Of a stretch of 64,000 nt of DNA, positions 26,797-38,000 are shown in pieces. A program made the translations under genes and the position numbers. The notes below the pieces were generated by a model. The model saw nothing but the letters and a program-made list of their open reading frames with translations. It was not told the origin of the DNA and made no database searches. The stretch comes from Pseudovibrio sp. Tun.PSC04-5.I4 (lineage in GTDB: Bacteria > Pseudomonadota > Alphaproteobacteria > Rhizobiales > Stappiaceae): positions 4,156,501 through 4,220,500 of the forward strand of contig NZ_FNLB01000006.1 of NCBI RefSeq assembly GCF_900104145.1. Reading direction: 5' to 3'. Positions within the stretch are counted from its first letter, which is position 1, and each line of letters opens with the position of its first letter.

Positions 26797-27945
26797 ATGA
26801 ATCTGACTGAACAAATGGAAGCGCCGGGCCTGATAACCAAGGAAGACGGAGCGTCACTCCTTGTTACGGTATCAGGTGCATGGAGCATACGGCAGGGTGC
26901 TACTTGCGAAAAACTCATCAATGAGGCGGCTTCCAACCTCTCCAAATCCGCAATTCATGTGGATTTAAAGGCGGTTAGTTTTCTGGATACGGCTGGAGCC
27001 TGGCTGTTACAACGGTTTCAAATTGAACAGACGGAGCAGGGGCGGTCCGTCAAGTTCCTCTATGAGGATGCGCGTTATGATATCCTGCTCAAAGAGGTTG
27101 ATCGGCGGGAAGTTGACAATCCAACAATCGAGCCTCGTAGTAACTCAATCGTAAATTATCTGGAATCAACGGGCGAGGCGACACGGCAATTGGGTCGTGA
27201 TATCCGTGATGTCCTTGCTATGTTGGGTGAGCTTACCGCCACGATCACTGCCGCGACCACACACCCGAGACGACTGCGGCCTCTTTCCATTGCGGTTCAG
27301 TTCCAGCGTACCTGTATGGGCGCTGTTCCAATTGTGTGTCTGATGAGCTTTCTCATTGGCGGGATTATTGCGCAGCAAGGCGGCTTTTATCTGAAGCAAT
27401 TTGGGGCGGAGATTTTTGTTGTCGACCTGACCGGCATTCTGGTGCTACGTGAAATTGGTGTCATTTTAACCGCTATTATGGTCGCAGGGCGCTCCGGGTC
27501 CGCGTTCACCGCTGAGCTTGGTTCCATGAAGATGCGCGAAGAGATTGATGCGCTTCAGGTGACGGGCTTGCGTGTAACTGAGGTGCTCATCTTGCCTCGT
27601 CTTGTGGCGTTGATGATGGCACTTCCTATTCTGGTGTTTTTGGCAAACCTTTCAGCTCTGGCAGGTGCAGGCCTGACGTGCTGGTGGTATCTGGATATTG
27701 TGCCGGATTCCTATGTTACTCAACTTCAAGCTGCTGTTACGCTTGATACGCTTATGGTCGGCATCATCAAGGCTCCGTTTATGGCGTTGATTATTGGCCT
27801 GATCGCATGCATGGAAGGTATGAAAGTTGAAGGATCAGCCGAGTCTCTTGGTCGGCATACAACTGTTTCTGTTGTGAAATCTATTTTCATGGTCATCGTA
27901 GTTGATGGGATATTTGCTGTGTTTTTTGCGTCGATTGGATTTTAG
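26797..27945 (+). CDS. mlaE: MlaE-type ABC permease with N-terminal STAS domain
   Basis: Inner-membrane permease of an MCE-type lipid transporter, 382 aa. Residues 15-105 form a STAS domain (VSGAWSIRQGA; DLKAVSFLDTAGAWLL), equivalent to a fused MlaB. The rest is the MlaE permease, with MSFLIGGIIAQQGGFYLKQF and the signature EIGVILTAIMVAGRSGSAF...GSMKMREEIDAL. It is the first gene of a four-gene operon (permease, ATPase, MCE protein, lipoprotein). The STAS-permease fusion is usual outside gammaproteobacteria. Likely role: phospholipid movement between membranes. Confidence 0.88.
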   Translation: MNLTEQMEAPGLITKEDGASLLVTVSGAWSIRQGATCEKLINEAASNLSKSAIHVDLKAVSFLDTAGAWLLQRFQIEQTEQGRSVKFLYEDARYDILLKEVDRREVDNPTIEPRSNSIVNYLESTGEATRQLGRDIRDVLAMLGELTATITAATTHPRRLRPLSIAVQFQRTCMGAVPIVCLMSFLIGGIIAQQGGFYLKQFGAEIFVVDLTGILVLREIGVILTAIMVAGRSGSAFTAELGSMKMREEIDALQVTGLRVTEVLILPRLVALMMALPILVFLANLSALAGAGLTCWWYLDIVPDSYVTQLQAAVTLDTLMVGIIKAPFMALIIGLIACMEGMKVEGSAESLGRHTTVSVVKSIFMVIVVDGIFAVFFASIGF

Positions 27946-27950
27946 CAAGT

Positions 27951-28763
27951 ATGGGAGATGACCACACTCAATTCCCACCGGAACCGCAGGCAGAGCATCC
28001 CAAAGGGGATCGGGAGATTTTGCTCCGCGCCCGTGATGTAACCGTTGGTTTTGGAAGCAAGCTTGTGCTGGAAAACCTCAATCTAGATGTCTATCGCGGA
28101 GAGGTTTTGGGGTTTGTCGGCGCTTCGGGCATGGGTAAATCTGTTTTGATGCGAACGGTGCTGGGCCTTACGAGAAAGAAGTCCGGTAGTATTGAGGTCT
28201 TTGGGCAGGATTTTGATAGTGCTACTGATCGTATGCGACGAGAAATGGAGCAGCGCTGGGGCGTTCTGTTCCAACAAGGTGCTTTGTTTTCGTCGCTGAC
28301 CGTTAAGCAGAATGTGCAGTTGCCTATGCGAGAGCATATGAAGCTGTCTTCCCGGTTGCGGGATGAATTGGCCCTGCTGAAAATTGAGATGGTTGGCCTA
28401 CCGTTGGATGCTGCTGATAAATTTCCCGCTGAACTTTCCGGGGGGATGATTAAGAGAGCTGCTTTGGCTCGTTCTCTCGCGCTTGACCCTGATTTGTTGT
28501 TTTTGGATGAGCCCACATCTGGACTTGACCCTATCGGGGCGGCTGATTTTGATGAACTGATTGTAAAACTTAAAGAAACTCTGGGGCTCACAGTTTACAT
28601 GGTTACCCACGATCTAGATAGTCTACACAGTATTTGTGATCGTATTGCTGTTTTGGGCGAGCGTAGGGTTTTGGTTGAGGGCACCATTGAAGATATGTTG
28701 CAGGTGGAGCACCCTTGGGTGAAATCCTACTTCCGCGGGGCTCGCGCCCTTAAGCGGGTATGA
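27951..28763 (+). CDS. mlaF: MlaF-type ABC transporter ATP-binding protein
   Basis: Cytoplasmic ATPase of 270 aa that drives the adjacent permease. Walker A is GASGMGKS, the Q-loop is in WGVLFQQGALF, the ABC signature is LSGGMIKRAALARS, Walker B is LLFLDEPTSGLDP and the switch His is in VTHDLDS. The GVLFQQGALFSSL stretch is typical of MlaF rather than general ABC ATPases. It starts five bases after mlaE and ends nine bases before the MCE gene. Confidence 0.92.
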   Translation: MGDDHTQFPPEPQAEHPKGDREILLRARDVTVGFGSKLVLENLNLDVYRGEVLGFVGASGMGKSVLMRTVLGLTRKKSGSIEVFGQDFDSATDRMRREMEQRWGVLFQQGALFSSLTVKQNVQLPMREHMKLSSRLRDELALLKIEMVGLPLDAADKFPAELSGGMIKRAALARSLALDPDLLFLDEPTSGLDPIGAADFDELIVKLKETLGLTVYMVTHDLDSLHSICDRIAVLGERRVLVEGTIEDMLQVEHPWVKSYFRGARALKRV

Positions 28764-28772
28764 GGAGATTGC

Positions 28773-30710
28773 ATGGAAACCCGTGCTAACAATATCGCAA
28801 TTGGCGGCTTCGTTCTTGTGGTTGTCGGAATTGCGTTTCTGTTTTCGTTCTGGTTGCTCAGCGCAGGCGATCGATCCAGCCGCCGTGATGTCAAAATTAT
28901 TTTCCCCGGTGCTGTGACCGGCCTGCCTATTGGCGGGCAGGTGCTGTTTAACGGTATTAAAATTGGTGATGTGAGCGCACTCACCTATGATCAGGATAAC
29001 CCGAAACTTGTTGTTGCGATTGTGCGCGTTGATGCTGCGGCTCCGCTGCGCCGTGACACGGTTGCTTCCCTCGGGTTTACCGGTCTGACGGGTGTGGCCT
29101 ATGTGGATTTATCTGGCGGCTCTAACCAGTCGCCAGCTATCTTTGCAAAGGGTGGGGACACTATTCCGGTTATGTATGCGCGCCGGTCCCAGTTTGAAGA
29201 CCTTCTGGAAGGCGCCAAGGATATCATGCGTAAGGCGGATTCGACGCTGGCGCATATTGATGAGCTGGTGATGACGGCGCGTCCTGAAGTGCAAAAGACC
29301 ATCAAAAACGTTGAAGTCTTTACGGACGCTTTGGCAAAGAATGCCAAGGGTGTTGATGATTTTCTCGCGGGCGTGACGGAAACCAGCAAGGCGCTGACTG
29401 GCCTTTCGGGGCGCATTGGCAAATTGGTTGACCGTGGTGAGGCACTGCTTGCAAATGTGCCTCCGGACAAACTTGGCGATATCGTCAGCAATGTAGAGGT
29501 TATGACCAAAAAGCTGTCTGTTTCTGCAGATGGTGTTGGCGATATTATAGCAAACGGCAAGCTTGCCTCTGAGCAATTGTTGAATTTTTCGACTGAGCTG
29601 GTTGATGAGCTTGAGCAGATTGAAGCTGTCATCGCAGCGATTAAACCGGAAGATGTTGCGCGCACGTTGAAAGGCGCGGCTGACCTTGGTGGTGTTTTGA
29701 CCGAGCGCCGCGGTGACATCAATAGCATGCTTTCCTCTGCCTCTGTTGTTGCTGATAATGCGCGGCAGTTGACGGAAGAGCTGACGAAGAACAAGGATGC
29801 CATTGATCTGATCGTTAAGAATGCCGAGATTGCCTCTAACGAGATCGTGACAACAACGCGGAACGCAAATCGTATTTTGAGCATGGTGAAGTCCGAGCAA
29901 ATCGGCAACATCGTTAGCTCTGTCGAAAAGGTTACCAAAACGCTGGCTGACAAAGATCAGGTGATCGCTAAAGTCATTGATGATGCGGGTGTCGCGACTG
30001 CAAACCTTCGCAAGGTGAGTGACACGGTGGCCGGGCGTACCAAGGAGATTGATAGTGTTATTGTCTCCGCCAAAGACACTGGCAATAATTTGAGTTCTGC
30101 TTCTGATCAGCTGAGCGAGACGATGGAAAATGCAAATGGCTTGATTTCCAATGCCAAGGACGTGTTGGCGGCGATTGATCCGGCGAAGGTTTCCAATATC
30201 ATTGCCTCAGCGGATACGGTTGCGACAAGCCTTGCAGCTAAAGCACCTGAAATCGGTAAGGCTATTGATCAGATTCAAAATGCGGCACAATCTGTCAGTG
30301 ACATGGCTACCGAGCTGAAGAAGAAGGTGCCTGACGTTGATAAGGTCATTGATCAGGCGAAGTCCATTGCGACCAATCTCAATGCTGCTTCGGTTCGCGT
30401 GAATTCAATTTTGGAGAAGGTTGATGGCATGGTTTCTGCTGATGGGCAGGGCTTTATCAAGGAAGCAACTGATGCTGCAGCCTCTATTCGGAAGGTTGCG
30501 GATGCTTTTGCCAAGCGTGCAGAGCCAATTTCGGCTGCCCTGTTGAAACTAAGTCAGCAAGGTGGACAGGACTTTACAGCAGCGATGCAGCAACTAAATC
30601 AAACACTTATAGAAGTTAGGCGCGCGGTTAGTAATTTTGACCGTAACCCAAATCGTGTAATTTTCGGCGGATCGGACACACCTGTCTTTAATGGTGCGCA
30701 GCGGCGTTGA
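28773..30710 (+). CDS. MCE-family (MlaD-like) protein with long helical tail
   Basis: Anchored periplasmic substrate-channel subunit, 645 aa. One N-terminal membrane helix (about 9-29) is followed by a single MCE domain (about 38-115; IIFPGAVTGLPIGGQVLFNGIKIGDV). About 500 residues of mostly helical, Ala/Asp/Lys-rich sequence then follow, with recurring blocks such as LSSASDQLSETMENANGLIS. E. coli MlaD has 183 residues, so the tail is much longer and suggests a needle or tunnel spanning the periplasm, as in PqiB/LetB or actinobacterial Mce proteins. That structural role is inferred. Confidence 0.87.
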   Translation: METRANNIAIGGFVLVVVGIAFLFSFWLLSAGDRSSRRDVKIIFPGAVTGLPIGGQVLFNGIKIGDVSALTYDQDNPKLVVAIVRVDAAAPLRRDTVASLGFTGLTGVAYVDLSGGSNQSPAIFAKGGDTIPVMYARRSQFEDLLEGAKDIMRKADSTLAHIDELVMTARPEVQKTIKNVEVFTDALAKNAKGVDDFLAGVTETSKALTGLSGRIGKLVDRGEALLANVPPDKLGDIVSNVEVMTKKLSVSADGVGDIIANGKLASEQLLNFSTELVDELEQIEAVIAAIKPEDVARTLKGAADLGGVLTERRGDINSMLSSASVVADNARQLTEELTKNKDAIDLIVKNAEIASNEIVTTTRNANRILSMVKSEQIGNIVSSVEKVTKTLADKDQVIAKVIDDAGVATANLRKVSDTVAGRTKEIDSVIVSAKDTGNNLSSASDQLSETMENANGLISNAKDVLAAIDPAKVSNIIASADTVATSLAAKAPEIGKAIDQIQNAAQSVSDMATELKKKVPDVDKVIDQAKSIATNLNAASVRVNSILEKVDGMVSADGQGFIKEATDAAASIRKVADAFAKRAEPISAALLKLSQQGGQDFTAAMQQLNQTLIEVRRAVSNFDRNPNRVIFGGSDTPVFNGAQRR

Positions 30711-30792
30711 GTTTTTTGAAATGTTTGACAAAATCATAAGTGGACGACTCGGGACAATCCGGGGTGCCAAGAGATGTAGGCTGGAGCTCAGC

Positions 30793-31509
30793 GTGTTCGG
30801 TACGGCAATTACAAAACTAGTGGTCAGCGCCGTTCTGTTGAGTGGTTTGGCAGCGTGCGGGACAAGTGGCCCAGAGGCGCTTTATGGGCTTACGGCTCCG
30901 CGCAATGTGCCTGTGAAAGCGGGCCGCTCTGACTATCAGGTGCTTGTTGCTACGCCAGTGGCGTTGCAGGCTCTCGACACCACCAATATTGCCGTGACGC
31001 AGGGTGGACCGGTTTACTCCTATTTCCCGAAGGTTGCGTGGTCGGATACTTTGCCACGGGTGTTTCAGGCCAAATTGATTGAGACACTGGAGAATACAGG
31101 CAAACTGCGCGGTGTTTCTCAGCCGGGACAGGGATTGTTGATTGATTATCAACTGCAGACCACTTTGCGGGCCTTTGAGCTACAGGTGAATGGCGGTTCA
31201 CGGGCCTATGTGGAAGTTTCCGCAAGGCTGGTGGATGATCGTGACGGTCGCTCTGTGGCGATGCGTGTGTTTGCCTCTGAAGTGCCTACAACAAGTGATG
31301 GTGTTGGTGATGCTATCCCGGCGTTGAATGCAGCCTCGGATCAGGTGTTGGCTCAAATTGCCAGTTGGTCTCTGATCACCGTTGGTCGTATGCCGCGCTC
31401 TGCAGCGGCGGCTAAGCGGGCTGAACTGAACAAGCAACAAGCTCCGGGTAAACGTCAAGTGGTTGCGGCAGCTGTGCCTGCGGAAGATGCGGCAACCAAG
31501 GCAAATTAG
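30793..31509 (+). CDS. ABC-type transport auxiliary lipoprotein (PqiC-like)
   Basis: Outer-membrane lipoprotein predicted to complete the MCE system. I choose the GTG at 30793: GGAG lies at 30783-30786 and the product begins directly with a lipoprotein signal (VVSAVLLSGLAAC, lipid-acceptor Cys at residue 22). This gives 238 aa. A longer frame from 30691 would overlap the MCE gene and bury the signal. The mature part has the YGLTAP opening and a beta-rich core like the ABC_trans_aux/PqiC family, including RVFQAKLIETLENTGKL. The last 30 residues are Ala/Lys-rich. Confidence 0.8.
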   Translation: MFGTAITKLVVSAVLLSGLAACGTSGPEALYGLTAPRNVPVKAGRSDYQVLVATPVALQALDTTNIAVTQGGPVYSYFPKVAWSDTLPRVFQAKLIETLENTGKLRGVSQPGQGLLIDYQLQTTLRAFELQVNGGSRAYVEVSARLVDDRDGRSVAMRVFASEVPTTSDGVGDAIPALNAASDQVLAQIASWSLITVGRMPRSAAAAKRAELNKQQAPGKRQVVAAAVPAEDAATKAN

Positions 31510-31616
31510 TTCACGCAGTCTGTTGCTACATGAGTTCCGAATTTGGCGTGTGTCGTGATGGCATTTTCTAGGGTGATTCCCGCGGCTGCGGTTTCAAGCT
31601 GGCAAGGGGAACGATT

Positions 31617-31925
31617 TTATTCCTTGGTTTTCAGAAGTTCGACTTCAACAAATGCGCATTCAAATTCGTTCATGCTGATCACATCATGCTCCACACCAAC
31701 CTCGCGGAAATAGGGTATCCCGTTCTGCATGAGGGCGTGGTCTCTTTTGCCATTTCCCAGATCAATTTCAAGTACGCCATCGAATAACGGGATGACAACA
31801 TAGTCGAAGGCATGGCGGTGCCAGCCGGTGTTGTCACCTTGGTTTTTAAAACGCCATTCGGTGATTTTGACGCTCTCATTTTCTATCAATACTGTAGGTT
31901 GGGCTGAGCCCTTCTGGTTGCACAT
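31617..31925 (-). CDS. Small cupin-domain protein
   Basis: A 102-aa single-domain cupin. The metal-binding-type motif is GWHRHAFDYVVIPLFDGVLEI, with a second conserved segment around YFREVGVEHDVISMNEFE. I use the ATG at 31923-31925, which has AAGGA seven bases upstream; a longer frame to 32042 adds 39 residues with no family similarity. It could be a ligand sensor or a small isomerase/dioxygenase; nothing in the context decides. It is convergent with the MCE operon. Confidence 0.7.
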   Translation of the reverse strand: MCNQKGSAQPTVLIENESVKITEWRFKNQGDNTGWHRHAFDYVVIPLFDGVLEIDLGNGKRDHALMQNGIPYFREVGVEHDVISMNEFECAFVEVELLKTKE

Positions 31926-32040
31926 GGCAAATCCTTTTATTTTAGAACTTACGCTTGCTAGCTGAATTGTTGCCGTTCTGCATAGAACCAACCAGCTGCA
32001 ATGGGTGTTGCCAGCTTTGATCGCAGCGTCATAAACATAC

Positions 32041-32075
32041 AAAAAAGGCTCCTGAAAATGTCAGGAGCCTTTTTT
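32041..32075 (-). terminator. Strong bidirectional terminator
   Basis: A fifteen-base inverted repeat (AAAAAAGGCTCCTGA and its complement) around AAATG. It ends the 7.8-kb giant gene 22 bases after its stop on the minus strand and shields the cupin gene downstream. Confidence 0.9.
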
Positions 32076-32096
32076 ATAGTGTAATGGCAGTTCAGC

Positions 32097-35000
32097 TTAG
32101 TCGAAGCGGCCACTTGCGTGTGCCAGCATGGTGTAGACCTTGCCGGTATCAGAGGTCAGGTACGTCTGACCAAGCTGATTATCGGTGTCGCTTTTGGAGA
32201 CCTGAGAGAGAAGCTGCTCGAAGTCCTGAATATAACGCTCTACAGCGCCGCGGAATTCAGGATCGCGACCGTACTTCTGACGGATCTCATCAAAGGTTTG
32301 CTGTCCTTGCAGGGTGTAAAGGCGACGTGTGAAGACGTCCCGCTCACCGCGTTTGTACCGCTCCCACAGATCAACAAAGGTTTCGTGATCAACTGCGCGA
32401 GCGATGTCCATGCTCAGGGAGTTGAGGGATTCCACCATGTGCTGCGGGGTGCGTGTGTTGGACGTATCCGGCGTTTGGGCTGCGCCCATACCGTCTTCGT
32501 CGTCTGACGCACGGCGGAGCAAATCACTGATCCAGCCTTTTGGTGTGCCGTTTGCCTGTGTTGGTGCGGCTGGTTGTGCCCGTTGCATTACGCGCGGGGC
32601 CGGAGCTTCCATGCGGCGCGGGGCAGGTGCCATACGTGCTGTTTTTGCAGGGCTTGCTGCAACTTGCTGCAAGGTTGGTGCTGCAACTTCTCCAGCGTAC
32701 TGACTGCGAGCAGAGACTGCCGCCGGTGCTGCATTCACAACACGGGCTGGTTCGGCTGGCGTGGACACATCAAACTGAGAGGACTGGCGAGACACGATGG
32801 TGGAGAGTTCCTCCAGCGCTTTCACTTGCTCACTTACGATGCGGCGCAGAGCGGATGTTGAGGCTTCTGCTTCTTCTGGAAGGGCCAGAATACCTGCGTT
32901 CAGTTCGCTGCGGGTTGCTTCCAGTTCGTGATGAACAGAGCGGGCAACTTCACGCATCCGGGATGTTGCATCTGTAAAGCGTTCAGATGCCTCAGTCACA
33001 GTGGACTTCATGTCGCGGAGGATATCATCATGTGCTGTACGAACAGCATCACGTGCCTTCTGACCTTCCATACCAGCTGTCATGCGCATGCTCTCAAACT
33101 GTTCAGTGACAGATTTGGTAGCAGCTTCTGCAGCTGCACGGAGCATGCCAGAAACTTCGCGGGCCTTGTCGTCCGCCACTTCCAGGGTATCCCCGAGAGT
33201 TTCGGTGTAATTGGCCATGAGTTGTTCGACACCCTGTGTCTTCTCAATAAGGGTGTCTGCAACCATCTCAATGGCCATCCGGCGGTCAGTGAAGCGGCTG
33301 TCCACGTGGTTGTTGGTTGCTTCGAGGTCGGAAATAGCCTGACCGAGAAGCTGGTTCTGGTTTTCCATGCGGCCTGCGATTTTCGCTGCATCAGCAAGCA
33401 CAGTATGTGTTGTGTTGCGGAGCTGACCGACCTGAACTTCGATGGTTGCGTTTGCAGCCTCGGTCTCGGTGACAGCACGATCAATCGCGGTTCTGAACTC
33501 ACCTGCACGGTGCGCCAGATTGACTTCAACTTCAGACAGGTTCTCGCTTGCGCTGGAGAGGATCTGACGAAGGTTACCGTTGGATGCGTTCAGGCGTGTC
33601 AGGATTTCAGAGACATCTGTTTCCAGACGTTCTTTGGTTCCTGTCATCACATTCACAGCCATGCGAGTGCGATCTTCGATGGTGTTGCCGATGCCGTCGA
33701 TGGTCTGGGTGAGTGCTTGCGTGGCGACTGCACCCTGACGTGTGACGTTTTCAGCAACTTCATGGCCCTTTGTAGCAACCGCGTTGAGCAAGACATTCAT
33801 GTCAGACTGCATGCGCTCACGGCTGCTGTCCAAACGAGTGGTTGCAATGTTGCTGCGCTCGTCGATGACAGTGGCGATTTTCTCACCCGCTTCAACGAGG
33901 TCACGGGTTGCCTGAAGACCGTTCTGAGCGAAGCGATCGGATACTTCGCGGCCCTTCACGGTCACAGCATCAAGAATTGCGTTCTGCACTTCGTTGACGC
34001 GGGAGGTGAGGTCATGGGCGCGGGTCTCGATGGCCGTGATGAGCTCGCTGCCGTCCTTGCCGATGATTTCGGAAAGCTCAGCAGAGCGGCTGCCGAATGC
34101 GTCGTTGAGGTTCTCTGCTTTGGCAAGCAGTTCATCTGCAACAGACTTAACGCGGATGGACAAGGTTCCTGCAGCTTCTTCGATGGTGGTGAAGACACGG
34201 GCCCGAACTTCGTCCGTTTCGCCAGCCAGCAGTTTGCGGACATCTTCAGCAGATTCTGCGAGGATCCGTTTGGAACGTTCGCTTTCTGCGGAGAGACGGC
34301 CAGTGACCAGTTCAATGGTATCAGCCAGATCGCCCCGAACCTTGTCGCTTTCGCCTGTCAGCGCACCAGACATCTGTGCCAGTGTTGCTGAGTACATGGC
34401 GCGTGCGTTTTCGCTTTCCACGGCCATGGTGTTGGCTGCCTGCGCAACCGTTGCCAGTACGCGCTCTGCAACCTGGTCGCTTTCCTGGGTAAGTGTGCCA
34501 CGAACAGATGCCATCGCTTGCGTGACGGCTGCTGCGGCTTTCTCGCCTTCGCCTTCCAGAGAGTGACGTGCCTGACCAATGGAGTTGGAAACGATTTCCT
34601 GAAGGCGTTCGCCTTCTTTGCTCAATGTGCCGGAAAGCTGCTCTACGCTGCTGACAACCTTCTCGGTTGTAAGGTCGCGTTCTTGAGCAAGGCGGTCGGA
34701 TGCCTGTCCAACAACCTCAAGGATGAGATCGCGAACGCGGGTGCTTTCGGAGCCAAGAGAAGAGGTCGCCTCTGCCATTGCGGTTGTAAGCGTACCGGCT
34801 GCCTTTTCGCTCTCATCACCCATGGTGGTGGAGATGGCTTCAAGGCGATCGGTGAGGATTGCCTCAAGAGCTTTGGAGCGGGTGTCGAGCGTTTCAGCGA
34901 CTTCAAAGACTTTGGAGCCAAGAGAGACGTTGATCTCTGCAACCTGCTCAGACAGGGCGTCTGTGAGGTTTTTGGACTGCTGCACAATGATGCTGCCAGC

Positions 35001-38000
35001 TTCTTCCAAACGGCTGTCGAGTGCTTCGTTGATCTCGGTCTGACCATCGTGGAATGCCTTGGCAATTTCACGGGTGCGGTTGACCAGTGTCTCGGAGATC
35101 TGCTTGGCACGGGCATCCAGAGCTTGGTCAATACGGTCGGTACCGGAAGACAAAGATTCTGACAGATGCTCGGCACGATCGGAAATAACGGTTGCAGCCG
35201 CTTCGACTTTGTCGCCAACAGCCTGATTGAAGGTGGACAGGCTCGTGGAGATTGTTTCTTCGATGGTCGTGCTGCGCTCTGCGAGGATTTCGCCGATCTT
35301 TTCTGCACGATTGGAAAGGGAAACGCCAACTTGCTCCACACGCTCGGAAAGATTGATCGCGATGAGGTCGGTGCGATCCTCCAAAATCTTGGAGATGGAC
35401 TGGGTTTTCTCTTCCAGAGTGCTTGCGATGATGCCTGTACCCTGTTCCACAGCATCGGTCAGCTTGGTGGTGCGACTTTCGATGGTTTCTGTCAGGGCAA
35501 TTGCGCGCGTATCGAAGCTCTGTTCGAAATTGCTGGTGCGTTCTTCGAGCGTTGCGTCCAGTGTCTGAATACGGCTGTCGAAGGAAGCGCCAAGGTTCTG
35601 ACTGCGCAAATCCAGAGACTGAACAAGATCGGAACCGTTTTCAGTAACAACCTGTTCCAGTTCTGCAAGGCGACTTGCCAGACCGTCGTTCAGTGCGCGA
35701 CCACGAACATCAAGGGTTTCGGTGATGCGATCACCGATCTCGTTCAGGTCAGCTGTTACACGTTCACCACGGGACCCGATGAGGTAGGCAAGCTCAGTAC
35801 CTGTATCAGCCAGCTTGTCAGCCAGTTCTTCAGTCCGCAGACCAAGTGCGCCGGTGATGTCAGCTGTTGTGCTTTCCAGAGCAATTTTGAAGGCAGATGT
35901 CTGTGTGCTGATTGTTTCAGCAACTTCAGCGCCGCGTTCTGCCAGACGTTGATCCAGTTCAGCACCGTTGATTGTGATGCTTTCATAGATCTGCGTGCTG
36001 ACGGACCCAAGACGATCAGCCAATGCGCCGCCACTAATAGTGATGGTTGAGCCGAGGCTGGTGGCTGTTTCATCAAGGCGGGTGGCAATGTCACCACCGC
36101 GCAGGGACAGATCAGCAATGATGCTGTCGCCTGTGCCACGGAGAACTTCAGAAACTTCCGTAGAGCGATGGGATAGTGTGTCGATGAAGTCTGTGCACTG
36201 GATTGCAATTGCTTCGTTGATCTCGCGACCACGGTTTGCAATGCCGTCTGCTGCCTGTTCGCCAGTGGCGCGCAGGGCGGTGTCCAGATTGGTCACACGT
36301 TCGTCGACAACGCCCATCATCTCTTCCGTACGTCCGGTGATCGTGTCGATCAGGCGGCCACTTGTAAGAGACAGGTTGGCATTGATTTCTTCGCCGCGTG
36401 TGAGGATCTCGTCTGACAGACGGGTACTTGCGGTGGAGAAATGCTCTGTAATGCCAGAGATGGAGGTTTCGAGTGTTTCGTGCAGCTGAGAATTTGCGGT
36501 GTCGAACTGACCTGCAACCTGCGTCACGGTCAGGTTCAACGTATCTGTCAGCTGTGTGTTTGCAGAGTTTACGGTCTCATTCAGACTGCCAACACCACCG
36601 TCCAGTGTTGTTGAAATCCGGGAGGTTGCAAAGCTTACGGCCGCGTTCAGGCTGCCAACGCCGCTGTCCAGAGTAGTTGAGATCTGGGAGGTTGCCGAGT
36701 TGACTGTCTCGCTAAGGTTGCCAACGCTGTTGTCCAGAGTTGTTGAAATTTGAGAGGCCGCAGAGTTCACGGTCTCATTCAGGCTACCCACACCGCTTTC
36801 CAGCGTTGTAGAAATGAGGGTGTTTGCAGTGTTTACAGTATCACTCAGGTTCCCTACGCCGCTATCCATCGTCGTGGAGATTTGAGAAGCTGCAGAGTTG
36901 ACTGTTTCGCTGAGGGCGCAGACGCCGCCATCCAGAGCTGTTGAGATCTGGGAGGTCGCAGAATTGACTGTTTCGCTGAGGTCGCCAACACCACCTTCCA
37001 GTGTCGCGGAGATCTGGGTGGTTGCAGTGTTGACTGTTTCGCTGAGGTTGCCAACTCCGTCTTCCAGTGTCGCGAAAATCTGGGAGGTTGCAGTGTTCAC
37101 AGTATCGCTCAGGCTGCCTACGCCGCTATCCATCGTCGTGGATATCTGGGAGGTTGCCGAGTTGACTGTTTCACTGAGGGTGCAGACGCCGCTGTCCAGC
37201 GCAGTCGAGATCTGGGAGGTTGCGGAGTTAACTGTTTCACTGAGGTCGCCAACGCCACCTTCCAGTGCTGCTGAGATCTGAGTGGTTGCAGAGTTAACTG
37301 TTTGGCTAAGATGGCTGACACCGCCGTCCAGGGTTTCGAAAATCTGGGACTTAGCGTCGGAAACAGTTTCGCTCAGGCTGGATACACCGCCTGCAAGTGC
37401 ATCAGTAATGTTTGCAGTTGCACCAGATACGGACGCTGTGAAGCTGCTTGCGCTGGTCTCCAGAGTCTCGGAAATCTGAGTGTTCGCAGTGGAGACAACG
37501 GAACTGAGGTTGTTTACACCGTCTTCCAATGCGTCTGTGATGTTTGCAGTTGCACCAGATACGGACGCTGTAAAGCTCTTACCGCTGGTATCCAGAGTTT
37601 CAGAGATCTGAGCAGATGCGTTGTAAACAGACTCGTTGAGGTTGCTTACGCCATTTTCCATTGTCTCGGCAATGGCAACAGTTGAACCAGTTACGGTCTG
37701 AGACAAAAGCTCAACGCCTGTGTCCAAAGACTGGGAAAGTTCACCGCTTACGCCATCCACTGTACGTGTAATGGTTTCAACGCCATCCTTGAGGGTTGCT
37801 CCAAGGTTGTCATTGGCCGTGATGATCTTTTCAGTCACTTCGTTGGAGGCTGTGAGCAGTGTCGTTGTCAGTGCAGAGCCAGCCGTTTCGACACTCTGGT
37901 TGATGGAAACAACACCAAGGGTCATTGTCTCATTCAAAGTGTCGTTTGCGCTGTTGATCTGATCGGTAACGGCAGCTGTTGTGTTTGTCAGCGTTGCACT

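Noticed and set aside
32928..36050. Long plus-strand open frames (up to 487 codons) opposite the giant gene
   Set aside because: They are antisense shadows of the low-complexity minus-strand coding region: Cys/Phe-rich, no ribosome-binding sites, no family features.
36552..37475. Regularly spaced repeats that could suggest CRISPR
   Set aside because: The 66-bp units are contiguous, in frame and all coding. There are no unrelated spacers.
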